From Methylobacterium fujisawaense (lineage in GTDB: Bacteria; Pseudomonadota; Alphaproteobacteria; Rhizobiales; Beijerinckiaceae): 64,000 nt of DNA. Where the stretch lies: assembly GCF_014138435.1 (NCBI RefSeq), contig NZ_JACJIM010000008.1:233372-297371 (forward strand). The letters are read 5' to 3'. Below the pieces are notes generated by a model that worked only from the letters and a program-made list of their open reading frames with translations, made no database searches and was not told where the DNA came from. Position numbers and translations under genes: made by a program. Shown in pieces: positions 25,122 through 33,881 of this stretch (position 1 is the first letter of the stretch; every line of letters starts with the position of its first letter).

Positions 25122-25970
25122 CTAAGCGGCGACGTGCTTCATCACGAAGTGGAAGCCGAGTTCGGGGTTCTTGCTGAAATCGGCATCGTAGAATGCGTTC
25201 TCATTGCCGGAACCTCGGCAAAAATCCTTGAACTGAAACATGCTCTTCGGGACGAATTCGAGCCCGTGCTGCCGGACAAGCTCGCGCCACCACGTCTCCG
25301 GCTTGACTGTAGGATGGTAGCTTACGCCGTTGGCGACATCGTCGTATGTCGCGGCGGAGCCCACGAAAAGACCGCCGTCGGCCAGGTGAGATTTCACATT
25401 CGCAAACAGCTGAGGAAGCAACGATTCCTCGATGTGCTCGAGGACCTCCCACATCGTGATGACGTCAAATTTGGCTTTCGTACCCGTCTTCTGATCTATC
25501 AGAGAAAATGGCTTGGTAATATCGCATGTCTTTAGATAATCTGGAATGATAGACCATTCGGCGCGCTGCGCGCGAAGGGAGTAATCGCTTCCCTCGATTC
25601 CGAATGCCGCGTTGCCTCTGATGAGGAAATCGAAGACGAGGCCGCCCCCTGCGCAGCCGAGGTCCAGGGCGGTGACCTTTCGGCCGAAATGGCTTTCGAT
25701 CGCATGACAGAACCGCTGATTGCGTGTATTGTCATCCTTTGTTCCGCGCGGAACCGTGTGATCGTTGCTCTCGTAGGCGATCGGATGATCTGTCACGAGA
25801 CAGAAATTGTTTTTCGGCGCCAGCTGAACGACGGCGAGGCGCCTGACATCTTGCATCTGTGCGAGCTGCTGCGCGTGAGCCGCCATGATCTTGCTGTCGA
25901 GGGCGGCGTAGAGCTGGCGGCCCACATCAAGAATCTGCTGGGTGATGAATTGCTTGTCTTGGTCGTTCAT
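25122..25970 (-). CDS. SAM-dependent class I methyltransferase
   Basis: About 282 aa; ATG 25970 is chosen because AGGA lies seven bases upstream (GTG 25973 also possible). A helical N-terminal extension of about 95 residues precedes the Rossmann core. Motif I is ALDLGCAGGGLVFDFL, the acidic loop IEGSDYS, and motif IV FDVITMWEVLEHIEE. The VLEHIEE form is typical of small-molecule or sugar methyltransferases. GC content is visibly lower than in neighbours. No operon partner identifies the substrate. Confidence 0.88.
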   Translation of the reverse strand: MNDQDKQFITQQILDVGRQLYAALDSKIMAAHAQQLAQMQDVRRLAVVQLAPKNNFCLVTDHPIAYESNDHTVPRGTKDDNTRNQRFCHAIESHFGRKVTALDLGCAGGGLVFDFLIRGNAAFGIEGSDYSLRAQRAEWSIIPDYLKTCDITKPFSLIDQKTGTKAKFDVITMWEVLEHIEESLLPQLFANVKSHLADGGLFVGSAATYDDVANGVSYHPTVKPETWWRELVRQHGLEFVPKSMFQFKDFCRGSGNENAFYDADFSKNPELGFHFVMKHVAA

Positions 25971-26167
25971 CACAAATTCCTGACGATCGATCTCGGTGTG
26001 ACGCGGCGTGGCTGAGCCCGAATTTATCCCAGATCCTGTATCAAATCTTTACGCGACGGTCTGAATCCGGGGCGCGAAGCGGCGGCGCCCCGCCCGACGG
26101 CGCGCTTCGTCCGGGACCTGCGTCCGGGACCTGCCGCCAGCCCGGTCCGGTAGGCCGACCGAACGCC

Positions 26168-26521
26168 TCACGCCCCCGCCCCCGGCAGCCCGGTCCAGGC
26201 CTCGCGGATGAGCGCGAGGCGCTGAGCGGCCCGCGCCGCGTCGGCCTCCGCGACCTGATGGAGGACCGCCTCCAGCGCCTCGGATCCGCCGAGCGCCGCG
26301 GCCGCCGCGCCCTGGCGGCGCATGGCGGAGCGGTGTGCCCGCATCGCCGGCCCCGCCTTCGGCCCCGTTTCGATCCCCTCCAGGGTGGCGATCAGGGCCG
26401 CCGCGAACGGGGCGACGTCGCGCCAGGATGCCGCTGTGGTCGCCGCTGTGGTCGCCGGCTCGGGGGAGGCGGCCTGCGCCGGCGGCGGCGCGGAGAAGCT
26501 GGTGGTGAGCGGTCGCTTCAT
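26168..26521 (-). CDS. Hypothetical Ala-rich protein (117 aa)
   Basis: ATG 26521 has a good GGAGG ribosome site six bases upstream. The N terminus is Pro/Ala/Thr-rich and probably disordered; the rest is helical (APFAAALIATLEGI, LEAVLHQVAEADAARAAQRL). No signal peptide or known domain. It diverges from the membrane protein gene at 26586. Confidence 0.6.
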   Translation of the reverse strand: MKRPLTTSFSAPPPAQAASPEPATTAATTAASWRDVAPFAAALIATLEGIETGPKAGPAMRAHRSAMRRQGAAAAALGGSEALEAVLHQVAEADAARAAQRLALIREAWTGLPGAGA

Positions 26522-26585
26522 GACGAACCTCCACGGGCGCGATATCTAAGGGGGATCGGCCGGCGCGGAGCTGTACGAGGAGCGC

Positions 26586-26918
26586 ATGGCCGAAAGGCGG
26601 AAGGCCACCGGATCCGGCGAGGACGGCCTGTCGCGCCACATCCTCCCCAATGCCGGTACGATGGTCGGTGTCTGCACCACGCTGATCGGCCTCGTGAAGA
26701 TCGCCGAGGGCTGGATCGGGCCGAGCCACGTCGACGAGGCCGCCGCCCTGACGGCGGTCCTGTTCCTGGTCAGCGCGATCGCGTCCTACCTGTCGATCCG
26801 TCTGGGGGATGTCAGCGACCTCGCGATCCGCCTGGAGCGCTGCGCCGACATCTGTTTCGTCATCGGGCTGATCGGCCTGACGCTGATCTCGGTTCTGTTC
26901 GCCTACGAGACGATCTGA
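26586..26918 (+). CDS. Small membrane protein of unknown function (110 aa)
   Basis: ATG follows GAGGAGCGC. Three hydrophobic segments are visible: GTMVGVCTTLIGLVKIAEGW, LTAVLFLVSAIASYLSI and ICFVIGLIGLTLISVLFAY. The N-terminal about 20 residues are charged (MAERRKATGSGEDGLS). Probably an inner-membrane protein. Its 3' end overlaps the convergent gene at 26860-27351 by 59 bp. No function known to me. Confidence 0.75.
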   Translation: MAERRKATGSGEDGLSRHILPNAGTMVGVCTTLIGLVKIAEGWIGPSHVDEAAALTAVLFLVSAIASYLSIRLGDVSDLAIRLERCADICFVIGLIGLTLISVLFAYETI

Positions 26919-27351
26919 CGGCGTGCCGCAGGGGACCGTCGGGCAGGGCATCGGGGTCGGTCAGCGCCGCCGCGAGGAGCGCGAACAGACCGAGATGCAG
27001 GGCGAGCGCCGCCGAGCCGGCATCGTGCAGGGACCACAGGCCGGCCGCACCGACCGCCATGAGCGGCGGCCCGGCCACGTAGACGAGGCTCCGCCACGCG
27101 GCCGCGGGGCGTCCGAGGCGCCAGAGGCAGCCGGCCAGCGCCGCCAGGGCAAACCCGCCCTTGATCAGCGCCATGAAGCGGATCACCCGCACGAGATCGG
27201 GGTCGATTTCGGCCGCAGGGGAGCGTCCGGCCGCGACCCAGGCCAGCGGAAGTGCGAGGACCGTCAGCGCGGCCAGCATCAGGCGCGCCGGAGGGGCGCC
27301 GCGCGTCGCGCGCCCGGACGCGGCCGGGATCGTCATCGCCTGAACCCGCAT
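26860..27351 (-). CDS. Small polytopic membrane protein (163 aa)
   Basis: ATG 27351 has GGAGG six bases upstream. Predicted membrane segments: LMLAALTVLALPLAWVAAG, FMALIKGGFALAALAGCLW, SLVYVAGPPLMAVGAAGLW and LALHLGLFALLAAAL. The C-terminal 30 residues are Arg-rich and overlap the convergent gene. It lies about 130 bp downstream of the catabolic operon on the same strand but seems functionally unrelated. Confidence 0.7.
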   Translation of the reverse strand: MRVQAMTIPAASGRATRGAPPARLMLAALTVLALPLAWVAAGRSPAAEIDPDLVRVIRFMALIKGGFALAALAGCLWRLGRPAAAWRSLVYVAGPPLMAVGAAGLWSLHDAGSAALALHLGLFALLAAALTDPDALPDGPLRHAVRSSRRRTEPRSASGRSAR

Positions 27352-27483
27352 CGGCTTCCTCCTGCGCCCCGCTCCGATCGGAATCGAGTCTAGGCGCTCC
27401 GGGGGCCTCGGTCACCTCAAAGGGAGAGGGAGCCGGCAGGGCCGCGCCGCCGCAGGCGCGTGCCGGGACGGCGCACCCCCGGC

Positions 27484-27816
27484 TCAGCAGCCGCGGAACA
27501 GGGCGACGCCGAAGGCGGTGAATTTCAGCGGCAGGTGGCAGTGGCCGTCGGGGTCGTCGATCCGGAAGCGGATCGCGGCCTCCTCCAGGAACCCCTCCCC
27601 CGCCGCCCCGACGAAGTCCCCGATCGCGAACACGACCTCGTAGAGTCCGGCGGCGAGCCGCGTCCGCACGATCGGATGATCGAGCGTCCCGTCCGCGCCG
27701 AGCCGCCCCTCGGCGAGCACCCGCCGCCGGGACCCGGCCCGCAGGACGCGCACGCGCATCCCCGCGGCCGGCCGGCCCGTGGCGGCGTCGACGGCGTGGA
27801 GCGACAGGCCGGTCAC
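27484..27816 (-). CDS. 5-hydroxyisourate hydrolase-like (transthyretin-like) protein
   Basis: 110 aa, the normal length for the family. HAVDAATGRPAAGMRVRV is the N-terminal motif with the active-site His. IVRTRL supplies the expected Arg, and CHLPLKFTAFG the second His. The family normally ends YRGS; here it is FRGC. HIU hydrolases open the ring of 5-hydroxyisourate in uric acid degradation, but no urate oxidase or OHCU decarboxylase is nearby. The true substrate may be another cyclic ureide or amide. ATG overlaps the amidase stop by 4 bp (ATGA), so it is the last gene of the operon. Confidence 0.82.
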   Translation of the reverse strand: MTGLSLHAVDAATGRPAAGMRVRVLRAGSRRRVLAEGRLGADGTLDHPIVRTRLAAGLYEVVFAIGDFVGAAGEGFLEEAAIRFRIDDPDGHCHLPLKFTAFGVALFRGC

Positions 27817-29234
27817 GGGGCGCCGCCCTCCCAGAGCATCCGCCAGGGATGGGCGGCCTCGTAGGCCGCCGCCATCGCCACCAGAGCCTCGTCGCGGCCC
27901 CAGGGCGCCACGAGCTGGAACCCGATCGGCAGCCCGGCACGGGAGGGGCGGCAGGGGATCGAGATCCCGGGACAGCCGGCGGCGTTGACGAAACCCGTGA
28001 AGGTCGCCGAGCCGCGGGGGCCCACCGGCACCCCGGCGATGCGCTCCGGATGGGTGTCCTCCGCCCGCCAGGGCAGCGCCGCCGCCGTGGGCGTCATCAG
28101 CAGATCATGCGCGGCGAACAGGGCGGCGAGATCCTGACGCAGCGCCAGCGCCATCCGCTGCACGTCGAACAGGTCGGCCGCCGAGAGGGCCGCCCCGGCC
28201 TCCGCCAGGGCGCGGATGTCGGGGCCGAGGTCGTCGCGCCGGCCCGGATGCGCCCGCATCAGCCAGGCGATTCCGGCCTGGCCGAGGATTGGCCACGCCT
28301 CCGTGATGGCGGTCGCCGCGTCGAAGCGGCCGGTCTCGACCCGGTGGCCGAGGCCGGCGAGGCGCCCGGCCGCCTCGGCGACGCTGTCGGCGATCTCGGG
28401 ATCGACCGGGGCGGTGCCGAAGGCCGGGACATGGAGGATCCGCAGCGGGCGCTCCGGCATTGCGGCGGTCCCGAACGGGCCGAAGCCGTTCGGCGCGACC
28501 GCGTTCGGATCGGCCGCCCCGAGGATCCGCATCAGCGCCGCGAGGTCGTCGACCGTGCGCGCCATCGGCCCGACCACCTCGAGGTCGAGCATGATCGGCG
28601 GCAGCCCGCCGGTTCGCGGCACCCGTCCGGCGGTGGGTTTCAGGCCGACGAGGCCTGTATGGGAGGCGGGGCGGCGGATCGAGCCGCCCGCATCGGTCCC
28701 GAGGGCCAGGGGCCCGATCCCGGCGGCCACCGCCGCGACGGCGCCGCCGCTGGAGCCCCCCGGGGTCAGCGCCGGATCCCAGGGGTTGCGGGTGACGCCG
28801 GAGACCGGGTTCCCGGTATAGCCCTGGACGGTCAGTTCCGGGACGTTGGTCTTGCCCAGGATCACCGCTCCGGCCGCGCGCAGGCGGGCCACCGGCGTCT
28901 CGTCCCGGTCCGCCCCCTGCCCCGCGTAGAGCCGGCTGCCCCAGCCGGTGGCGAACCCGGCGACGTTCAGGCTGTCCTTGATGGTCACCGGCACGCCGTC
29001 GAGGGGGCCGAGCGGCCGGCCCGCCGCCCAGCGGGCCGCGCTCGCCGCGGCGGCGCGCGCCGCACCTTCGGGATCGACGGCGACCAGGGCGTTGAGCCCC
29101 GGGTTCACGGCCTCGGCCCGGTCCAGGCAGGCGCGGGCGGCCGCGACCGGGCTCGCCGTCCCGGCGGCGTAGCGTCGGCCCAGGGCGGTGGCCGAGAGGG
29201 TCCAGAGCGGGCCCGTCGCATCGGTCTGCATCAT
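27813..29234 (-). CDS. Amidase-signature family amidohydrolase
   Basis: 473 aa. The Ser-cisSer-Lys triad is visible: Lys in VPVTIKDSLNVAG, cis-Ser and catalytic Ser in TPGGSSGGAVAAVAAG and GTDAGGSIRRPAS. It hydrolyses an unidentified amide or ureido bond in the cytoplasm and resembles GatA/AtzF relatives; it is not GatA because GatBC are absent. The start overlaps the stop of the HyuE-like gene (ATGA) and its stop overlaps the HIU-hydrolase-like start. This tight coupling shows it belongs to one pathway with the ABC importer. Confidence 0.93.
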   Translation of the reverse strand: MMQTDATGPLWTLSATALGRRYAAGTASPVAAARACLDRAEAVNPGLNALVAVDPEGAARAAAASAARWAAGRPLGPLDGVPVTIKDSLNVAGFATGWGSRLYAGQGADRDETPVARLRAAGAVILGKTNVPELTVQGYTGNPVSGVTRNPWDPALTPGGSSGGAVAAVAAGIGPLALGTDAGGSIRRPASHTGLVGLKPTAGRVPRTGGLPPIMLDLEVVGPMARTVDDLAALMRILGAADPNAVAPNGFGPFGTAAMPERPLRILHVPAFGTAPVDPEIADSVAEAAGRLAGLGHRVETGRFDAATAITEAWPILGQAGIAWLMRAHPGRRDDLGPDIRALAEAGAALSAADLFDVQRMALALRQDLAALFAAHDLLMTPTAAALPWRAEDTHPERIAGVPVGPRGSATFTGFVNAAGCPGISIPCRPSRAGLPIGFQLVAPWGRDEALVAMAAAYEAAHPWRMLWEGGAP

Positions 29235-29983
29235 GGCTCTCCCTCGCGATGCGCGATCCAGCGGGCGAGCGGCCCGCTCAGGCCCGTGGCCGGTTTCGCG
29301 GGCGGCCGGGCGAAGCGTCCGGCCCGGGGCGGCCGCGTCCCCAGCCGCACCAGCGCCTGCGCCTGGCCGAGGGCGGCCGCCAGCGGGTCGACCAGGGGCA
29401 CCGGCACCGCGTCCCGCAGGGTCGTGGCGAGGCCGGCGAGGGGCGCCCCGGCCAGGATCACCGCGTCGGCCCCCTCTTCGACCGCCCGCTCGGCCAGGGC
29501 CAGGATCTCGGGCCGCAAGTCGTCCTGGACCTCGGTCACCGCCTGGAACGGCCGGCGCACCGCGTAGAGGCCGGCGCAGCGGGCCGGCAGGCCGGCCAGG
29601 GCCACCGCATCCTCGTACCAGGGCAGCAGCGCGGGGGCGAAGGTGACGATCGCGAAGCGCGCTCCGACCTGGCAGGCGGTCAGCATCGCCGCCTCGGCCA
29701 TCCCGACCACCGGCAGGTCGAACAGCTCCCGCGCCGCGATCAGCCCGGGATCGCCGTAGGCCGCGATCACCGCGGCATCGTGGCCGGCCTGGTGCGCGGC
29801 GAGCGTCTCCAGCACCGCCGCGCCGGCGAGCTGCGCCTCGGCCCGGCTGGCGATGTAGGGCAGGCCCGTCGTGGCGGTGAGCGCGGTGATCCGCGCATCG
29901 GGGGCCAGCGCCGCCTGCGCCGCCCGCGCCATGCGTTCGGTCATCGCCGCGGAGGTGTTCGGGTTGAGGAGCAGGATCCGCAT
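29231..29983 (-). CDS. Hydantoin/allantoin racemase-like (HyuE fold) protein lacking the usual cysteines
   Basis: 250 aa. ILLLNPNTSAAMTERM and AYGDPGLIAARE match the Asp/Glu/hydantoin racemase family, as does GMAEAAMLTACQVGARFAIV. Family members carry one catalytic Cys before the (F/D)GDPGL motif and another in a GCAGM-like motif. Here the positions read IAAYGDPGL and LAGAPLAGL, so both cysteines seem replaced. The only cysteines are elsewhere (TACQV, PARCAG). It may therefore not racemise by the usual two-base chemistry. Six bp separate it from the upstream permease gene. Confidence 0.85.
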   Translation of the reverse strand: MRILLLNPNTSAAMTERMARAAQAALAPDARITALTATTGLPYIASRAEAQLAGAAVLETLAAHQAGHDAAVIAAYGDPGLIAARELFDLPVVGMAEAAMLTACQVGARFAIVTFAPALLPWYEDAVALAGLPARCAGLYAVRRPFQAVTEVQDDLRPEILALAERAVEEGADAVILAGAPLAGLATTLRDAVPVPLVDPLAAALGQAQALVRLGTRPPRAGRFARPPAKPATGLSGPLARWIAHREGEP

Positions 29984-29989
29984 GGCGGG

Positions 29990-30808
29990 TCAGCCCGCCA
30001 TCCGGCGGGACAGGCCGGCGGCCCGCTCCATCACCACCGCCAGCACCACCGTCACCAGGATCAGCAGGCTGGAGGCCGCCGCTACCGTGACGTCGAGGCG
30101 CCCCTCCAGATCCTGCCACATCCGGATCGGCAGCATGTCGGTGGCGGCGTCGCGCAGGAACAGCGAGACCGGGACGTTGTCGAAGCTCGCCATGAAGGCG
30201 ATGAAGCCCCCGGCCAGGATCCCGGGCCGGATCAGCGGCAGGGTCACCCGGCGGAACGTGTAGAGGCGCGAGGCGCCGAGCGAGGTCGAACTCTCCAGCA
30301 GCACCGGGTCCATCTGCGACAGGGCCGCGACCGTGGTGCGGACCACGAAGGGCACGCAGACCACGGTGTGGCCGAGGATAAGGGTCAGCGGCGAGACCGG
30401 GATCCCGGCGAGGCTGAACAGCATCAGGGCGGCGAGCCCGAAGGCCAGGGCCGGCAGGACCAGCGGCGACAGGAACAGGCTGTCGAGGAGCCGCGCGGAA
30501 AGCCGCCGCGACCGTGCGATGGCGAGCGCCGCCGCGGTGCCCAGCACCACCGACAGGAGGGTCGCCCAGCCCGCCACCACCAGGCTGTTCCAGGCGGCGG
30601 CCTGGAGCTGCTCGGCCTCCGCGAGCGCCGCGTACCAGCGCAGGGAATAGCCCGGCGGCGGGAAGCGCAGGGAGAAGCCGTTGGTGAACGAGACCACCAC
30701 GACGATCACGGTCGGCGCCGCCAGCAGGACGAGGCAGAGGCCGGCGAGCAGCAGCACGGTGCCGTGGAAGCTGAACCAGTCGAAGTCGCGCCGCAGGGAC
30801 GTCCGCAT
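29990..30808 (-). CDS. ABC transporter permease, PotC-like
   Basis: 272 aa with six predicted membrane helices. The EAA-type loop reads SSTSLGASRLYTFRRVTLP, with LIRPGILAGGFIAFMASFDN after it, as in spermidine/putrescine-class permeases. It pairs with the permease at 30816. Seven bp separate the two genes. Confidence 0.93.
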   Translation of the reverse strand: MRTSLRRDFDWFSFHGTVLLLAGLCLVLLAAPTVIVVVVSFTNGFSLRFPPPGYSLRWYAALAEAEQLQAAAWNSLVVAGWATLLSVVLGTAAALAIARSRRLSARLLDSLFLSPLVLPALAFGLAALMLFSLAGIPVSPLTLILGHTVVCVPFVVRTTVAALSQMDPVLLESSTSLGASRLYTFRRVTLPLIRPGILAGGFIAFMASFDNVPVSLFLRDAATDMLPIRMWQDLEGRLDVTVAAASSLLILVTVVLAVVMERAAGLSRRMAG

Positions 30809-30815
30809 GGTGACC

Positions 30816-31703
30816 TCAGGCTTGCGCGTAGCCGCGCGACAGGCGGCCCACGAGGTTGAGGAGCGTCACGCAGGCCAGCACCGCCACGAGGAAGACGATC
30901 GCGATCGCCGCCGCGAAAGGCCAGTTGTTGAGCGAGGAGGCCTGCTGGTACAGGTACATGGGCATGAACAGCATCTGCCCGCCGCCGATCAGCGACTGGG
31001 TGATGAAGGCCGTGATCGCCGCCGCGAAGGTCAGCAGGCAGCCCGCCACGATGCCGGGCAGGCAGAGCGGCAGGGTCACCCGGAGGAAGGTGCGCCACGC
31101 CCCCGCCCCCAGAGCCGCCGAGGCGTCGGCGAGGTTCGGGTCGATCCGCGACAGGGCGGTGACCAGCGGCAGAACCATCAGGGGCATCTGCACCTGCGCC
31201 AGCGCCAGGACGAGGCCGCCCTCGGTGTAGAGCAGCTTCAGCGGCGTGTCGGTGAGGCCGAGGCCGAGGAGGGCGGCGTTGACGATGCCCTGGCGCCCGA
31301 GGATCACGATCCACGCGAAGGTCCGCACCACCACGCTCGTGAGCAGCGGCAGCAGCACGATCAGGGTCAGCAGGCCGCGCAGGCGGCCGGGCGCCCAGGT
31401 CAGGAGCAGCGCCAGCGGCAGGCCGAGCAGCAGGGTCAGCGCCGTGACCTCGACGCCGAGCCACAGGGTCGCGCCGAGCACCCGCAGGGAGAACGGGTCG
31501 AGCAGGAACCGGGCGTACTGGTCGAGGCCGAACCGGGTCATGCCCGGATCGGCGTAGAAGCTCACCAGCAGCAGCAGCGCCAGCGGCGCCAGGAAGAAGA
31601 CCAGGAAGAACGCCCCGAGGGGCAGGGCGAGGCGGATGTCGTAGGCCGCCGTCCAGGCGCGGACCGGGCGGCCGGGCGCCGCGACCGGGCCCGCCGTCGC
31701 CAT
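30816..31703 (-). CDS. ABC transporter permease, PotB-like
   Basis: 295 aa from ATG 31703. A cytoplasmic Pro/Ala-rich N terminus precedes six helices (LGAFFLVFFLAPLALLLLVS...). The EAA-type loop reads ASAALGAGAWRTFLRVTLP. It should form the membrane channel with the PotC-like partner. Fourteen bp follow the substrate-binding protein gene. Confidence 0.93.
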   Translation of the reverse strand: MATAGPVAAPGRPVRAWTAAYDIRLALPLGAFFLVFFLAPLALLLLVSFYADPGMTRFGLDQYARFLLDPFSLRVLGATLWLGVEVTALTLLLGLPLALLLTWAPGRLRGLLTLIVLLPLLTSVVVRTFAWIVILGRQGIVNAALLGLGLTDTPLKLLYTEGGLVLALAQVQMPLMVLPLVTALSRIDPNLADASAALGAGAWRTFLRVTLPLCLPGIVAGCLLTFAAAITAFITQSLIGGGQMLFMPMYLYQQASSLNNWPFAAAIAIVFLVAVLACVTLLNLVGRLSRGYAQA

Positions 31704-31717
31704 GGCCGGGCCGGCGG

Positions 31718-32761
31718 TCACACCCGGATCTCGCGGTTGAAGCGCTCGATCCAGGCCGACCGGCTGCGGTTGATCGCGGCCCAGTCCTGGAAGACCGACT
31801 TGCGCTTCAGTTCGTCCGCGTCCTTGGCCAGCACCTTCGCGATCGCGCCCTCGATCGCGACCTTCCGGTTGGTCGGCACGATCAGGTAGGGGCTCTGCAT
31901 CAGCTTGGCCTGCACCTCCGGCGAGAGGGCGGCCTCGATCAGCTTGAAGGCCAGCTCCTTCACCGGCGTGTTCTTGACGATGTGGATCGTCGTCTTGAAG
32001 GCGATGATGCCCTCCTTCGGAATCGCGAACTCCACCGGCACGCCCCGGGCCTTCAGGATCTGGATCGCGTTGAAATTGCCCGGCCCGATGTCGACCTGCT
32101 CCTGCTGGTAGAGGGCCGCCAGGGCGCCCGGGTTGGCCGCCACGGCGGCGAGGTTCGGCTTGAGCGCCTCCAGCGCCTTGAAGCCCGGCTCGACATCGGT
32201 TTCCGAGCCGCCGTGCATCCGGGCGATCTCCACGAGGAAGCCGGTGCCGAGCGTCGAGTTCAGGTTGGTGATGCCGACCCGGCCCTTGTACTCGGGCTTC
32301 CACAGGTCGGCCCAGGAGGTTGGCGGCGTCTTCACCTTCTCGGGATTGTAGGTCAGGCCGACGATCTGGAAGAACGGCGCCGGGCCCATCGGCTCCTGCG
32401 CGTCGGCGATCAGGTCGCCGTAATGGGCCGACTGGGCCACCGGATAGGGCTCGACGAGGTCCTGGGCGATGGCCGTGAGGGCGGGGCCCGGATCGTGCAG
32501 CATCACGTCGATCGGCGGGTTGGCGCGGGCGGCCTGGACCTTGGCGATCTGGTCGACCGAGAGCATCGGATCGAGGATGACGTCGCCTCCCGAGCTCTTG
32601 CGGAAGGCCGGCACCAGCACGGCCCGGTGCGCCTCCTCCCAGCTGCCCGTGAAGGTGGCGAAGACGAGCTTGCGCGCCTGCGCGCGGGACAGTCCCGGGA
32701 AGGCCTGCGCGGCGCCGAGGGTCAGGGCGCCGGCGAGGAGGCTGCGGCGGTGCAGGGTCAT
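31718..32761 (-). CDS. ABC transporter substrate-binding protein, PotD-like
   Basis: 347 aa. The N terminus MTLHRRSLLAGALTLGAAQA is a twin-arginine-type signal ending near SRAQA. A periplasmic-binding fold follows (KLVFATFTGSWEEAHRAVLV, YNPEKVKTPPTSWADLWKPE, typical of spermidine/putrescine/iron-type binding proteins). The ligand cannot be told from sequence; the operon enzymes point to an amide or ureide compound rather than a polyamine. Confidence 0.92.
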   Translation of the reverse strand: MTLHRRSLLAGALTLGAAQAFPGLSRAQARKLVFATFTGSWEEAHRAVLVPAFRKSSGGDVILDPMLSVDQIAKVQAARANPPIDVMLHDPGPALTAIAQDLVEPYPVAQSAHYGDLIADAQEPMGPAPFFQIVGLTYNPEKVKTPPTSWADLWKPEYKGRVGITNLNSTLGTGFLVEIARMHGGSETDVEPGFKALEALKPNLAAVAANPGALAALYQQEQVDIGPGNFNAIQILKARGVPVEFAIPKEGIIAFKTTIHIVKNTPVKELAFKLIEAALSPEVQAKLMQSPYLIVPTNRKVAIEGAIAKVLAKDADELKRKSVFQDWAAINRSRSAWIERFNREIRV

Positions 32762-32798
32762 GGTCGGCTCTCCTGGCTCGGACTCGGGCGGCTCGGCT

Positions 32799-33881
32799 TC
32801 AGTGGCGGGAATCGGGGAAGACGCTGACCCGCTCGGGCGCGGTCGGCGATAGGCGCACGCGGGTGCCGGGCGGCCGGGGCCGGGCGCCCGCGGCCCGGGC
32901 CTCGGCGGTCTTCAGGCGGGCGCCGCCGTCGAGGCGGATCTCGTGGACCAGGGTGGCGCCGAGCGGCAGGCCGATCTCGACCACGCCGTCGAGCCCCTCC
33001 CCTCCGGTCGCGAAGGCGACGTGCTGGGGCCGCAGGCAGGCGGCCACCCGCGTCCCGTCCGGCAGGGCCGTGACGGTGGGGAGAAGGCCGCCGGTCTCCA
33101 GAGCCACCACGCGGGTGCCCCCCGGCCCGGTCGCGAGCCGGCCGTGCAGGACGTTGGCCGTGCCCACGAAGGTGTTGACGAACAGCGTCTCGGGGCGGTC
33201 GTAGACGTCGGTGGGCGGTGCGAACTGCTCCAGGCGGCCGGCATTGAGCACGGCGACCCGGTCGGCCATCGACAGGGCTTCCTCCTGGTCGTGCGTGACG
33301 ATCAGCGTGGTGGTGCCGGCGCTGCGCTGGATGCGCTTGATCTCGATCTGCATGTCGAGGCGCAGGTTCTTGTCGAGGGCCGCGAAGGGCTCGTCGAGGA
33401 GCAGGATCGAGGGGCGCACGGCGAGCGCCCGGGCCAGCGCCACCCGCTGCTGCTGGCCGCCCGACATCTCCCGCGGGTAGCGCCCGGCGAGGTGCTCCAG
33501 CCGCACCAGCGCCAGCATCTCGGCCACCCGTGCCTTCTGCTCGGCCCGCCCGACCCCCCGGGCCGCGAGGCCGTAGGCGACGTTGTCGGCGACGCTCATG
33601 TGGGGAAACAGGGCGTAGTTCTGGAACACGATGCCGACGGTGCGGCGGTTCGGCGGCAGGTGGTCGACCGCCTGGCCGCCGATGATGACGCGCCCCTCCG
33701 TCGGCTTCAGGAAGCCCGCCACCGCCCGCAGCAGGGTGGTCTTGCCGCAGCCCGAGGGCCCGAGCAGCGCCACGAGCTCGCCGCCCTTGATGTCGAGGGT
33801 CACGGTGTCGACGGCGAGCGCCGTCCCGTAGCGCTGGGTGATCCCGTCGAGGATCAGGGTGGTTCCGGCTCCGGCGCTCAC
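32799..33881 (-). CDS. ABC transporter ATP-binding protein, PotA-like
   Basis: 360 aa from GTG 33881. Walker A GPSGCGKTT, Q-loop FQNYALFPHM, signature MSGGQQQRVALARAL, Walker B LLLDEPFAALD and switch His in VTHDQEEAL are all present. A C-terminal TOBE-type domain begins near residue 270. Its GTG overlaps the stop of the upstream gene by 4 bp (GTGA). Confidence 0.94.
   Translation of the reverse strand: MSAGAGTTLILDGITQRYGTALAVDTVTLDIKGGELVALLGPSGCGKTTLLRAVAGFLKPTEGRVIIGGQAVDHLPPNRRTVGIVFQNYALFPHMSVADNVAYGLAARGVGRAEQKARVAEMLALVRLEHLAGRYPREMSGGQQQRVALARALAVRPSILLLDEPFAALDKNLRLDMQIEIKRIQRSAGTTTLIVTHDQEEALSMADRVAVLNAGRLEQFAPPTDVYDRPETLFVNTFVGTANVLHGRLATGPGGTRVVALETGGLLPTVTALPDGTRVAACLRPQHVAFATGGEGLDGVVEIGLPLGATLVHEIRLDGGARLKTAEARAAGARPRPPGTRVRLSPTAPERVSVFPDSRH

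Noticed and set aside
27484..27816. Direct assignment to uric acid degradation
   Set aside because: The protein is HIU-hydrolase-like, but its terminal motif differs and no other urate-pathway gene is present.
30816..32303. 495-aa version of the PotB-like permease
   Set aside because: The N-terminal 200 codons lie out of phase over the substrate-binding protein gene; ATG 31703 starts the real permease.
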